Origin: an uncultured Eubacteriales bacterium
GTDB taxonomy: Bacteria > Bacillota > Clostridia > Christensenellales > Aristaeellaceae
Assembly (NCBI GenBank): GCA_902793325.1
Contig: CADBCY010000003.1
Coordinates: 30,921 to 94,920 of the forward strand
DNA: 64,000 nt
Direction of reading: 5' to 3'
The stretch's first letter is position 1. Each line of letters opens with the position of its first letter. The notes below the pieces were generated by a model. The model made no database searches and was not told the DNA's origin. It saw nothing but the letters and a program-made list of their open reading frames with translations. Made by a program: the position numbers and the translations under genes. Below, piece by piece: positions 41,014 to 49,314 of this stretch.

Positions 41014-42751
41014 ATGCAGCAGACGAAGCCGCTCTTCATCATCAAAAATACAGGTCGCTCCTGCGGGCCACGACCATCGTGGAGGCGGTATGCTATATCG
41101 TATCGCTCACCGACAGCGTCGTGGCCGGCAACGCGCTCGGCGGCGAGGCGCTGGCGGCCATCGGCCTGATCGCGCCGTTCATGTCCTTTTCCGTGTTTAT
41201 CTCGGGCATCCTCAGCTCCGGCACGGTCACGAAGTTTTCTACCACGTCGGCTGCTTTGATACGCGGCGCGCGCTGGAGTTCTTCAGCCAGGGCGTCTATC
41301 TCGCCCTCGTCGCGGGCGCGGTCTACGCCGGCGCGCTGATGATTTCCCGGGACGCCATCCTCTCCTGCATCGCGCCGCCCGGCGGGATCGAGCGGTATGC
41401 GCGGGAATACTACGACATCATGCTGCTCTACTTCCTGCTGAACCTGCTGATGTACGTGCTGGCGGCGACGCTGGTCGCGGATGGCGGCGAGAAGCTGGCG
41501 GCCGTCGCCAACGTCACCTCGGTCGCGCTCAACGTGGCGCTGTCCATACTGTTCGTCGGCCCGTGGGGGATCCGGGGCATCGCGATCGCCACGGTCCTGA
41601 GCCGGCTGGTGTTCCTGCTGCTCGTCAGCATCCACTTCTTCGGGAAGAAGAACACGCTGCGGCTGTGCCGCCACTGGAAGTGGGCGGACGGCGTCGCCAT
41701 CGTCAAGAACGGCGTCGTGCTGGCGTCGACGTATGCGCTGGAGGCGCTGACGATCTTCGCCATCCACCTGTTCGCGGTGCTCCGCTTTGACAACGATACG
41801 CGGATCCTGCTCGTCATGCTGGAGAAATTCCTGGGGATACTGGCCATGTTCCTCGGCATGGCGCTGGGCGCGCAGCCGCTGATCGGCACCCTGAACGGCG
41901 AGAAGAACAAAAAGGTGCTGCGCTACCTGATAAAAGTGGTCTGCCACGACCTGACGGCGGTCAGCCTGGCGCTCACGCTGCTCACGTTCGCCTTTGCGCC
42001 GTTCCTCGTCCGGGCCTTCGGCATCGGCGACGCGGCGCTGCTGGGGCAGGGGACCGTCGCGCTGCGGATCGTGTGCGCCACGCTGGTCTCTCAGACCGTG
42101 CTGGTGTGCTTCTTCGCCCTCTATTACATGCTCGAGCTGGAGCTGCTGGCGTTCACGGTCAGCGTGTTCAGGAGCCTGATCAGCCCGCTCATGCTGGCGG
42201 TCGCGCTCTCCCTCTCGACGGGGTCGCCGACCGGCATATACGTCGGCCTGGCCGCCGCGCCCGTCGTTTCGATACTGGCCTGCACCCTGGGCATCTGCCG
42301 CAGGTACGGGCGGGATCGGTACCTGTTCGTCATCTCCCGGGACATGGACGACAACACCTTCATCTACGATTTCGAGATCAGCCCGGAGAACGCCGCGGCC
42401 ATGTCGCACACGGCGAACGAGGTGCTTCGGGCGTTTTCGGTGTCCGAGCGGGTGCGCATGCTGGTGGGGGTCTTCATCGAGGACACGCTGCTGCTCGTCC
42501 TCGAGAAGAACGCCGGCCGGGCGAAGCTGGACGCCGAGTGCACGATCATCGTCGAGGACGGCGGCGTGCGGCTGATCCTGCGCGACTCCGGCGTCATCTT
42601 CAACATCACCGACGGGGATGCGCCGGCGGACTCCTTCCGCCAGTACGTGGTGGCGAACATGATGGTGAAGCTGGAGAGAAAGGCCAATATCACGACGATC
42701 GGCTACAACCGCAACGAATTGTTCTTCGACGATCCCAGGACCGGCGCGTGA
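41014..42751 (+). pseudogene. MATE transporter with C-terminal RsbW-like domain (copy B), frame disrupted twice
   Basis: The gene encodes a fusion homologous to copies A and C but needs three frames. ATG at 41014 (after GGGAGGACGCAGC) reads MQQTKPLFIIK. The frame shifts in an A5 run at 41044-41048, where A6 would continue as KYRSLLRATTIVEAVCYIV, and again at TTTT (41235-41238), where T5 would continue as FFYHVGCFDTRRALEFF. Each needs one extra base, restoring about 579 residues. The rest is intact: MATE part, then the ATPase-like domain (about 455-579) with LRDSGVIFNITD, but the N-box Asn is lost (IEDTLLLVLEKN). Homopolymer sequencing error, real decay or programmed slippage are possible; error seems most likely. 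Confidence 0.8.
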
Positions 42752-42782
42752 CCTGCCCGGCGCTTCCCGCCGCGGGCCGCGC

Positions 42783-42811
42783 TTGACAACGCGGAATGAC
42801 CATAGTAAAAT
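42783..42811 (+). promoter_or_regulatory. Promoter of the ModE-like/selenium operon
   Basis: TTGACA (42783-42788), 17-base spacer, TAAAAT (42806-42811), about 64 bp before the GTG start of the ModE-like gene. The -10 box lies inside the palindrome at 42799-42820. Confidence 0.75.
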
Positions 42812-42829
42812 GACTATGGTTATTTTTTT
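42796..42829 (+). promoter_or_regulatory. Palindromic operator over the -10 box, also terminator-like
   Basis: ACCATAGT (42799-42806) and ACTATGGT (42813-42820) are perfect inverted arms around six bases, extendable to 11-bp arms with one mismatch (AATGACCATAG / CTATGGTTATT). The centre sits on the -10 element, where a dimeric repressor would block RNA polymerase; autoregulation by the ModE-like protein is inferred. The same hairpin followed by TTTTTTT (42823-42829) can also terminate transcripts arriving from the MATE gene. Confidence 0.6.
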
Positions 42830-42874
42830 GGAAACATAACGACGCCCGGGCGTCCGGCGAGGGGGGAGCGAATC

Positions 42875-43300
42875 GTGAGACAGGAGCAGGCGCCGCCCGT
42901 CGTGGCGAAGGTCAAGCTGACGCTGTATGCCGGGGAGCGCTTCTTTGGCCCCGGGATCTGCGAGCTGCTCGAGAGGATCCGGGAGAGCGGCTCCATCCAG
43001 GCCGCGGCGGCGCAGATGAACATGTCCTACACCAAGGCGTGGAGGATCCTGAACCGCGCCGAGGGCGAGATGGGGGTCTGCCTGATCACCCGCGTGAGCG
43101 GGGGCAGGCGCGGCGGAAGCTCGACCCTGACCGCGGCGGGGGAGGAAGCGGTCGCCGCCTTCCGGGAGATGGAGGCGAAGCTGGCCGGGCTCGCGGGCGA
43201 CCTCCTGGCGGCGCGCCGCGACGCTTTCCGGCCGCAGGCACCCGCGGACGGGCCGGACGGCGAGGCATGCGGCGCGCGCGCAGCGGGGGAGATGCGATGA
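42875..43300 (+). CDS. ModE-like winged-helix transcriptional regulator without molybdate-binding domain
   Basis: A 141-residue protein. Residues about 10-95 match the N-terminal ModE/LysR-type winged helix: AKVKLTLYAGERFFGPGICELLERI, helix-turn-helix GSIQAAAAQMNMSYTKAWRILN (39-60), then LITRVSGGRRGGSSTLTAAG. The tail (96-141) is low-complexity. No Mop/TOBE domain is present, so it cannot bind molybdate in the way ModE does. GTG follows GGGGGGAGCGAATC. It is the first gene of the selenium-maturation operon and overlaps the next start (ATGA), so it probably controls this operon and perhaps the hydroxylase genes. Confidence 0.85.
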   Translation: MRQEQAPPVVAKVKLTLYAGERFFGPGICELLERIRESGSIQAAAAQMNMSYTKAWRILNRAEGEMGVCLITRVSGGRRGGSSTLTAAGEEAVAAFREMEAKLAGLAGDLLAARRDAFRPQAPADGPDGEACGARAAGEMR

Positions 43301-44442
43301 TTTATCTGGACAACGCCGCGACGACGATGCAGAAGCCGCCCTGCGTCGCCCGGGCGGTGGCGGAGGCGCTCACGAGCCTTGGCAACGCCTCGAGGGGCGC
43401 CCACGAGGGCGCGCTGAATTCAAACCGCCTGCTGTACAGGACGCGCGGCAAGCTGGCGGATTTCTTCGGCTGTCCGAAGTCGGAGCAGGTCATCTTCACG
43501 AACAACGCCACGGAGGCGCTCAATATCGCTCTGAACGGCACGATCCGGGCGGGCGACCACGTGATCATGACGGCGCTGGAGCACAATTCCGTGCTCCGCC
43601 CGCTGTACCGGCTGCGCGAGGAACGGGGGGCGGAGCTCTCCCTCGTCCCGGCGGACGGTCGGGGATGCGTCGACTACGCGGCGTTTGAGCGGCTGATCCG
43701 GCCGAACACCCGCGCCATCGTCTGCACCCACGCCTCCAACCTGACGGGCAACATGCTGGACATCGCCCGGATCGGCGGGCTCGCGGCGGCGCGCGGCCTG
43801 CTGCTGATCGTGGACGCCTCCCAGACGGCCGGGGCCGTGCCCATCGACATGGCGCGGTCGGGCATATCGATACTCTGCTTCACGGGGCACAAGTCCATGA
43901 TGGGGCCGCAGGGGACGGGCGGGCTGTGCATCAACGGCGACATCGAGGTCGAGCCCCTCAAGGTCGGCGGCACCGGTGTGCAGTCGTTCCGGACGGCGCA
44001 GCCGCGGGAATACCCGACGCGCCTGGAGGCCGGGACGCTGAACGGGCACGGCATCGCCGGGCTCGCGGCGGCGCTGGACTTCATACGGAGCACCGGCGTG
44101 GAGGCCATCCGCGCCCATGAGCTCGCCCTCGCCCGGCGGTTTTACGAGGCGGTCGTCGGTATCCCGGGGGTGCGGGTGTACGGCGACTTCTCGACCTGGG
44201 ACAGGAGCCCGATCGTCGCGCTGAACATCGGGGAGCTGGATTCGGCGTGGGTCTGCGACGAGCTCGCCCGCGGCTACGGCATCGCCACGAGGGCGGGCGC
44301 GCACTGCGCGCCGCTGATGCACCGGGCGCTGGGCACCGAAGAACAGGGAGCCGTGCGCTTCAGCTTCGGCTACTTCAACACGAACGACGACGCCGACGCG
44401 GCGGCGGAAGCCGTCGGGGCGATCGCCGGCGGCAACGAATAA
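43297..44442 (+). CDS. Cysteine desulfurase-like class V aminotransferase (EF2568 type)
   Basis: A 381-residue PLP enzyme. MIYLDNAATTMQKPP at the N terminus, PLP lysine K199 in CFTGHKSMMGPQGTGG, and active-site Cys C337 in RAGAHCAPLMH are the desulfurase/selenocysteine-lyase signatures. The subfamily typified by Enterococcus EF2568 is known to co-occur with orphan SelD and selenium-dependent molybdenum hydroxylases. Likely role: mobilising Se or S from (seleno)cysteine for selenophosphate synthesis or cofactor insertion. ATG at 43297 overlaps the ModE-like stop; yedF follows after 15 bp. Confidence 0.87.
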   Translation: MIYLDNAATTMQKPPCVARAVAEALTSLGNASRGAHEGALNSNRLLYRTRGKLADFFGCPKSEQVIFTNNATEALNIALNGTIRAGDHVIMTALEHNSVLRPLYRLREERGAELSLVPADGRGCVDYAAFERLIRPNTRAIVCTHASNLTGNMLDIARIGGLAAARGLLLIVDASQTAGAVPIDMARSGISILCFTGHKSMMGPQGTGGLCINGDIEVEPLKVGGTGVQSFRTAQPREYPTRLEAGTLNGHGIAGLAAALDFIRSTGVEAIRAHELALARRFYEAVVGIPGVRVYGDFSTWDRSPIVALNIGELDSAWVCDELARGYGIATRAGAHCAPLMHRALGTEEQGAVRFSFGYFNTNDDADAAAEAVGAIAGGNE

Positions 44443-44457
44443 CGGAAAGGAAGAGGG

Positions 44458-45075
44458 ATGACAATGGAGAGAACGATCGACTGCATGGGCATGGCCTGCC
44501 CGCTGCCCGTGATCAACGCGAAGAAGGCCATCGAGGCGTTTGCGGAGGACGGCCTGCTGCACGTAAAGGTGGACAACGACACGGCGGTCCAGAACCTGAC
44601 GCGGCTGGGCGAGCACAACGGCTTCACCGTCACCTCCGCGCAGGACGGCCCGGGCGCGTATACGGTGACCATGCAGGTCCGGGCCGGGGCGGCGGCCAGC
44701 GTGCCGGCGGAGGCCGTCAGCTGCGCGGCACCCGCGAGGGGCGGCAAGGTGGTGGTGCTCTCCGCGGACACCATGGGCAGCGGCGACGAGCGGCTCGGCA
44801 AGAAGCTGATGAAGGCCTTCGTATTCGCGCTGACCAGCCAGGACGAGGTGCCGGACAAGGTGATCTGCTACAACACGGGTGCCTACCTGACCACGAGGGA
44901 CCCGGATACCGTGAAGGACTTGCGTCGCCTCGCGGAAGCCGGCGCCACCGTCATGACCTGCGGGACCTGCCTGGACTTCTACGGCCTGAAGGAGGAGCTG
45001 CAGGTGGGCATCGTGTCCAACATGTACGACATCGTGGAAGCGCAGATGAACGCCTCCCTCGTCATCCGGCCGTAG
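44458..45075 (+). CDS. yedF: Selenium metabolism protein YedF (TusA-DsrE fusion)
   Basis: A 205-residue protein. Residues 1-75 are a TusA/SirA domain with the C-P-x-P motif (DCMGMACPLPVINAKKA, C14); residues 95-205 are a DsrE-like domain with the conserved MTCGTCLDFYGL and VGIVSNMYDIVE. This fusion is the selenium-metabolism form of YedF found beside selD. It probably relays persulfide or perselenide from the upstream desulfurase. AAAGGAAGAGGG precedes ATG; DUF3343 follows after 17 bp. Confidence 0.9.
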   Translation: MTMERTIDCMGMACPLPVINAKKAIEAFAEDGLLHVKVDNDTAVQNLTRLGEHNGFTVTSAQDGPGAYTVTMQVRAGAAASVPAEAVSCAAPARGGKVVVLSADTMGSGDERLGKKLMKAFVFALTSQDEVPDKVICYNTGAYLTTRDPDTVKDLRRLAEAGATVMTCGTCLDFYGLKEELQVGIVSNMYDIVEAQMNASLVIRP

Positions 45076-45092
45076 CGGCCGGGCGCAGGGCC

Positions 45093-45329
45093 ATGAGGAA
45101 GAAGGAGCGGCGGCTGATCGTCGCCTTCCACACGACGCACGACGCCATGGCGTTTGAGGACTTCTGCGGCGCGCGCGGGGCCGAAGGGCGGCTGATCCCC
45201 CTTCCGAGGGAGATCAGCGCCGGCTGCGGCCTCGCGTGGAGCGCGCCGCCCGGCGATGCGGACGGGCTTCGGGCATTGCTCCGGGAAGCCGGGATCGTGC
45301 CGCAGCACGTGCGGGCGCTGGAGATCTGA
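45093..45329 (+). CDS. DUF3343 putative Se/S carrier protein
   Basis: A 78-residue protein: LIVAFHTTHDAMAFEDFC at the start and the signature PREISAGCGLAW (single conserved Cys) in the middle. DUF3343 proteins are small putative Se/S carriers next to YedF and SelD. The start at 45093 is the first Met that gives the family length; a preceding GGGCGCAGGG is only a weak ribosome site, so coupling to yedF translation is likely. selD begins 25 bp downstream. Confidence 0.82.
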   Translation: MRKKERRLIVAFHTTHDAMAFEDFCGARGAEGRLIPLPREISAGCGLAWSAPPGDADGLRALLREAGIVPQHVRALEI

Positions 45330-45354
45330 TATAACCCGACCACCGGAGGATCGA

Positions 45355-46395
45355 ATGGAAACGAAGGCAAGGCTGACGCGGCTGGCTTCCTGTGCCGGCT
45401 GCGGCGCAAAACTGGGCGCGGGAACGCTCGCGTCCCTGCTGCAGGATTTCAGGACGCACACCGACCCGCGGCTGATCGTGGGGTTTGACAAGAGCGACGA
45501 CGCCAGCGTCTACGCGATCGACGGGAACACGGCGCTGATCCAGACCGTGGATTTCTTCCCGCCCATCGTGGACGACCCCTACCTGTTCGGCCAGATCGCC
45601 GCCGCGAACGCCATCTCGGACGTCTACGCCATGGGCGGGGAGCCGCACCTGGCGCTGAACGTGCTGTGCGTGACGGAGAACATGGAGCAGGCGTGGATCC
45701 GGGAGATCCTCCGCGGCGGCTACGACAAGGCCTATGAGGCCGGGGTGATCATCTCCGGCGGGCACACCATCCGCGGCGGCGAACCGCTGTACGGGCTGTC
45801 GGTCACGGGCTTCGCGAAGCCGGATCAAATCTGGCGGAACGACGCGGCCAGGCCGGGGGACGTGCTGATACTGACCAAGCCGCTGGGCGTCGGCGTGCTG
45901 ACGACGGCGGCCAAGGCCGGCATGGCGGACGCGGCGCTGATGGAAAAGGTCCATCGCCAGATGACACAGTTGAACCGGGACGCCTGCCGCGTGATGCGGG
46001 AGTATCGGATCCACGGCTGCACGGACGTGACCGGGTTCGGGCTGATGGGCCACAGCTGCGAAATGGCGCAGGGCAGCGGCTGTACGCTCCACGTGCAGGT
46101 CGGGAAGGTGCCGTTCCACGCGGAGGCGCTGGAGCTGGCGGACATGGGGCTGGTTCCCGCCGGGGCCTACCGCAACCGGGATTTCGCCGAGGGCGCGGTG
46201 GCGCTGCGCGGCGCGGTGTCCCGGGCCATGCAGGACATCCTGAACGACCCCCAGACCAGCGGCGGGCTGCTGGCCGCCGTGGACGAGCGGGATGCCGGGC
46301 CGCTGCTGCGGGCGCTTCGCTCCGCCATCCCCGCCGCGGCCGCGATCGGCTACGTGACCGAAGCGGAGGAGAAGGCCGTGGTGCTGGAGGCGTAG
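45355..46395 (+). CDS. selD: Selenide, water dikinase (selenophosphate synthase)
   Basis: A 346-residue PurM/AIRS-fold enzyme that makes selenophosphate from selenide and ATP. The N-terminal catalytic segment is SCAGCGAKLGAGTL with Cys16 and Lys19; the catalytic position is Cys, not selenocysteine. Also visible: QTVDFFPPIVDDPYLFGQIAAANAISDVYAMGG, SGGHTIRGGEPLYGL and a C-terminal NDPQTSGGLL. With no selA/selB/selC in the window and all SDMH maturation genes around it, it probably serves the labile-selenium cofactor of the Mo hydroxylase. GGAGGATCGA precedes ATG. Confidence 0.94.
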   Translation: METKARLTRLASCAGCGAKLGAGTLASLLQDFRTHTDPRLIVGFDKSDDASVYAIDGNTALIQTVDFFPPIVDDPYLFGQIAAANAISDVYAMGGEPHLALNVLCVTENMEQAWIREILRGGYDKAYEAGVIISGGHTIRGGEPLYGLSVTGFAKPDQIWRNDAARPGDVLILTKPLGVGVLTTAAKAGMADAALMEKVHRQMTQLNRDACRVMREYRIHGCTDVTGFGLMGHSCEMAQGSGCTLHVQVGKVPFHAEALELADMGLVPAGAYRNRDFAEGAVALRGAVSRAMQDILNDPQTSGGLLAAVDERDAGPLLRALRSAIPAAAAIGYVTEAEEKAVVLEA

Positions 46396-46431
46396 CCGCG
46401 GCGGAGGACAGGACGGGAAGGGAGCGAGGAT

Positions 46432-47253
46432 ATGGCAGGCCAGGCCCCTCTGATCATCGTGCGCGGGGCGGGCGACATCAGCACGGGCACCATCCACCGG
46501 CTCACGCGCGCCGGGTTCCCGGTGCTGGCGCTGGAGACGGATCGCCCGTCCGCCATCCGCAGGAAGGTGGCCTTTTCCGAAGCCGTCTACGACGGTACGG
46601 CGACGGTGGAGGGCCTCACGGCGGTGCGGATCGCGGACGCCGGGGACGCGGGCGCGATCCTGGCGCAGGGCGCGGTGCCGCTGCTGGTGGACCCCGCAGG
46701 GGCGAGCATCCGGCGGCTCGCGCCGGCTGTGGTGGTGGACGCCATACTGGCCAAGCGCAACCTCGGCACCGCCATGGACATGGCCAGGCTGACCATCGCG
46801 CTGGGGCCGGGCTTTGAGGCCGGGCGGGACGTGCACTACGTGATCGAGACGATGCGCGGGCACGATCTGGGGCGGATCATCGCCGCGGGCCGCGCCGCCC
46901 CCAACACCGGCGTCCCCGGCATCATCGGCGGGCACGGCGCCGACCGGGTGATCCACGCGCCCTGCGCCGGCACGTTCCGCATGCGCAGGGACATCGGCAG
47001 CACGGTGGACGCGGGGGAGATCATCGGGACCGTCGAATCCGGCGACGGCGAAGCGCCGGTGCGGACCGCGATCGCGGGCATCCTGCGCGGGGTCATCCGG
47101 GACGGCTATCCCGTCGCGCGGGGCTTCAAGCTGGCCGACGTGGATCCCCGGCTCGAGGAGCGGAAGAACTGCTTTACCATATCCGACAAGGCGCGGTGTA
47201 TCGCCGGGAGCGTGCTGGAGCTGGTCAGCGGTTTCGCCGCGGCCTCGCGGTAG
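46432..47253 (+). CDS. yqeB: Selenium-dependent molybdenum hydroxylase maturation protein YqeB (EF2563 family)
   Basis: A 273-residue protein beginning LIIVRGAGDISTGTIHRLTRAGFPVLALE, a Rossmann-like dinucleotide loop, with VVVDAILAKRNLGTAMDMA, TGVPGIIGGHGADRVIHAPCAGTF, and a C-terminal RGVIRDGYPVARGFKLADVDPR. These are hallmarks of the EF2563/YqeB family known only from genomes with selenium-dependent molybdenum hydroxylases. Exact chemistry unknown. GGGAGCGAGGAT precedes ATG. It is the last gene of the operon, closed by the terminator at 47321-47355. Confidence 0.9.
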   Translation: MAGQAPLIIVRGAGDISTGTIHRLTRAGFPVLALETDRPSAIRRKVAFSEAVYDGTATVEGLTAVRIADAGDAGAILAQGAVPLLVDPAGASIRRLAPAVVVDAILAKRNLGTAMDMARLTIALGPGFEAGRDVHYVIETMRGHDLGRIIAAGRAAPNTGVPGIIGGHGADRVIHAPCAGTFRMRRDIGSTVDAGEIIGTVESGDGEAPVRTAIAGILRGVIRDGYPVARGFKLADVDPRLEERKNCFTISDKARCIAGSVLELVSGFAAASR

Positions 47254-47320
47254 CGGGGCGCGGGCGACGCCCCTGCCCGCGGCCTGCGGCGCCCCGAAGC
47301 GGACAACCGTGGCCGGAATA

Positions 47321-47355
47321 AAAAAAGCCTCCCGCCCCGAGGGGAGGGAGGTTTT
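47321..47355. terminator. Bidirectional terminator between yqeB and yqeC
   Basis: AAAAAA, then a hairpin GCCTCCCGCCCC-GAG-GGGAGGGAGG (one mismatch/bulge), then TTTT. Both strands have a U tract after the stem, suiting the convergent yqeB and yqeC genes. Confidence 0.8.
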
Positions 47356-47411
47356 GCCCGCGGGCGCCGGACCGCCGCGGCCACCGGACCGTCGCGGTCA
47401 CCGTGCCGAAC

Positions 47412-48113
47412 CTAGCGATCCCGGGGCATTCCGGCCCCGAGCGCGCAGGGGAAGGCGTCCCCGTCGATCAGGTCGCACAGCCGCCGGGCGCGTTCCGGGT
47501 CGGCGCAGGCGTCGATCTGGTTGACGAGACAGCAGTCCGCCAGGTTCTCCCGGTTCAGGACCGCCGCGATGTGCGCCTCCAGAACGGGCTGGTCGGGGGA
47601 CGTGCCGGCCAGGGCGCAGAACAGCTCGGGACAGTGGCAGGCGCGGGCGGCGGGCATCCCGATCCCGGACGCCCCCACCACGCAGACGGTCATGCCCGAG
47701 CAGGCCGGGATCACCGGCTCCCAGGGGCGGTGCGCCTTGAGCGGGCGACCGGCGGCGCCGTCCGCCTCCACCAGCACGTGCGTTGCCTCGGCGGCGAGGT
47801 CCTCGAACGGAAGCGCCGGGGCGGGTGCGGTCAGCTTGCCGGAGGGGAGCCGGCGGCCCACGCAGACGACGCGGCTGCGGGCCAGGGCGGCACGCAGCGC
47901 GTCGACGGCGCGCGCCCGGTCTGCGGGCGTTTCTCCCGCGCCAATCTCCACCAGCGGCATGCCCGGGAAGGGGTATATGTGCGTCGAGGTCGTCAGTATG
48001 ACGGTTCCGGGCAGGCGCTCGGACAGCCAGCGCAGCAGCGTGGTCTTGCCCCCGCTGCCGATCACGGAGATCACCCCGGCGGCGGGGCGGAAGGCTTCAA
48101 AGGGCCGGTACAT
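47412..48113 (-). CDS. yqeC: Selenium-dependent hydroxylase accessory protein YqeC
   Basis: A 233-residue P-loop-like protein: ISVIGSGGKTTLLRWLSE (GSGGKTT at 19-25), TTSTHIYP, HVLVEADGAAGRPLKAH (D-G-A-x-G-R/K), VVGASGIG and LVNQIDA (nucleotide-specificity N-x-x-D). This is the YqeC family of SDMH accessory NTPases. The start at 48113 (MYRPFEAFRP) is chosen from family length and an AAGGGAGGA site; the frame stays open far upstream without meaning. It is transcribed toward yqeB and divergently from the xdhC-family gene. Confidence 0.87.
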   Translation of the reverse strand: MYRPFEAFRPAAGVISVIGSGGKTTLLRWLSERLPGTVILTTSTHIYPFPGMPLVEIGAGETPADRARAVDALRAALARSRVVCVGRRLPSGKLTAPAPALPFEDLAAEATHVLVEADGAAGRPLKAHRPWEPVIPACSGMTVCVVGASGIGMPAARACHCPELFCALAGTSPDQPVLEAHIAAVLNRENLADCCLVNQIDACADPERARRLCDLIDGDAFPCALGAGMPRDR

Positions 48114-48257
48114 CTCGGCGGGCGTCCTCCCTTCTGTGCGGGGCGGGGTCGATCGAACGGGAATGCGAATGCGGCGTCGGGACCAGGATGTTTTGCCCGA
48201 CGCCGACGATGCGGGCGGCGAGGATGCGTCCGCGTTTGCGGAAGGAGCGAACGGTAC

Positions 48258-49286
48258 ATGACGGGGTTTTTTGAATCGATTGCGCGCATGCAGGCGGACG
48301 GGCCGCTGCTGGCGGCCTGGGCCGTCGACGGCGGGGCCGCCGGGGCGAGGGCGCTGTTCGCCCGGACGGGCGACGGCTATGCGCCGGTGTGCCGGGCGGG
48401 CGGCTTCCCGGAGGCGCTCGCCGCGGAGATCTGCGTACGCGCCGCGGGGCGCGAGGGCGTGGTGGAATGCGGCGGCGCGCGCGTGTTCCTGGAACAGATT
48501 TCGGCGGGAAAGAAGCTCGTGCTCTGCGGGGCCGGGCATGTCGCGCTGTCCGTAATTCGCCTCGGCGCGGCGCTCGGCTATGAGGTGACGGCGATCGAGG
48601 ACCGGGAAGCGTTCGCCGAAAAGGCCCGGGCGGCCGGCGCGCACCGTGTGGTCTGCAGGCCCTTCGGGGAGGCGCTGGACGATCTTCCCGGGGACGCCGC
48701 GACGGCCTTCGTGGTCATGACCCGCGAGCACGCCCACGACGTGGAGTGCCTGCGCCGGATCCTGCGCAAGCCCTGCGCCTACGCGGGCATGATGGGGAGC
48801 CATACCCGGGCCGGGCGGGTCCGCGAACAGCTGCTGGCGGAGGGGTACGACGCCCGCGCCGTGGAGCGGCTGCACATGCCCATCGGCCTGCCCATCGGCG
48901 CCAGGACGCCCGGGGAAATCGCCGTGTCCGTCGCGGCGGAGCTGATCTCGGTGATGAACGCGCGCTGCGCCGGCGAGGGCTTCCCGCCGGGCATGCTCGA
49001 GGAGCTGGCGCGACTCGAGCGGGCGGAGGCGCCGTCGGGCGTGCTGTCCGTGATCGTGGAGAAGCGCGGCGAAGCGCCCCGTCGCCCCGGGACCAAGATG
49101 CTGGTCCGGGGCGACGGGAGCTTCCTGGGCACCGTGGGCGGCGGGTACGCCGAAGCCGTGATCCTGGAGGCCGCGGCGCAGATGCTCCGGGAAGGGCGCC
49201 GGGAGAGCCGCCTGATCCGGGTGAGCATGAAGAAGGGGATCATGCAGTGCGGCGGGGAGATCGAGGTCCTGCTGCTGCCGGTGTAA
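48258..49286 (+). CDS. XdhC-family Mo hydroxylase maturation factor, Rossmann domain first
   Basis: A 342-residue XdhC/CoxI-family protein. XdhC proteins load sulfur onto the Mo cofactor before insertion; a selenium role is plausible here. Domain order is notable: a short N-terminal part, the Rossmann XdhC_C-like domain (KKLVLCGAGHVALSVIRLGAALGYEVTAIEDRE; PCAYAGMMGSHTRAG) at about 82-230, and the XdhC_CoxI-like segment (SVIVEKRGEAPRRPGTKMLV ... GTVGGGYAEAVIL) at the C terminus, reversed from the textbook order. GAAGGAGCGAACGGTAC precedes ATG. It is divergent from yqeC and convergent with adenine deaminase. Confidence 0.88.
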   Translation: MTGFFESIARMQADGPLLAAWAVDGGAAGARALFARTGDGYAPVCRAGGFPEALAAEICVRAAGREGVVECGGARVFLEQISAGKKLVLCGAGHVALSVIRLGAALGYEVTAIEDREAFAEKARAAGAHRVVCRPFGEALDDLPGDAATAFVVMTREHAHDVECLRRILRKPCAYAGMMGSHTRAGRVREQLLAEGYDARAVERLHMPIGLPIGARTPGEIAVSVAAELISVMNARCAGEGFPPGMLEELARLERAEAPSGVLSVIVEKRGEAPRRPGTKMLVRGDGSFLGTVGGGYAEAVILEAAAQMLREGRRESRLIRVSMKKGIMQCGGEIEVLLLPV

Positions 49287-49314
49287 CGGGCCGGGCGTCT
49301 GAAGGCCGCGGCCG

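Noticed and set aside
45355-46395. Selenocysteine at the SelD active site or in the Mo hydroxylases
   Set aside because: The SelD catalytic position is a plain Cys codon and no in-frame TGA interrupts the hydroxylases. Selenium here is expected as a labile cofactor ligand.
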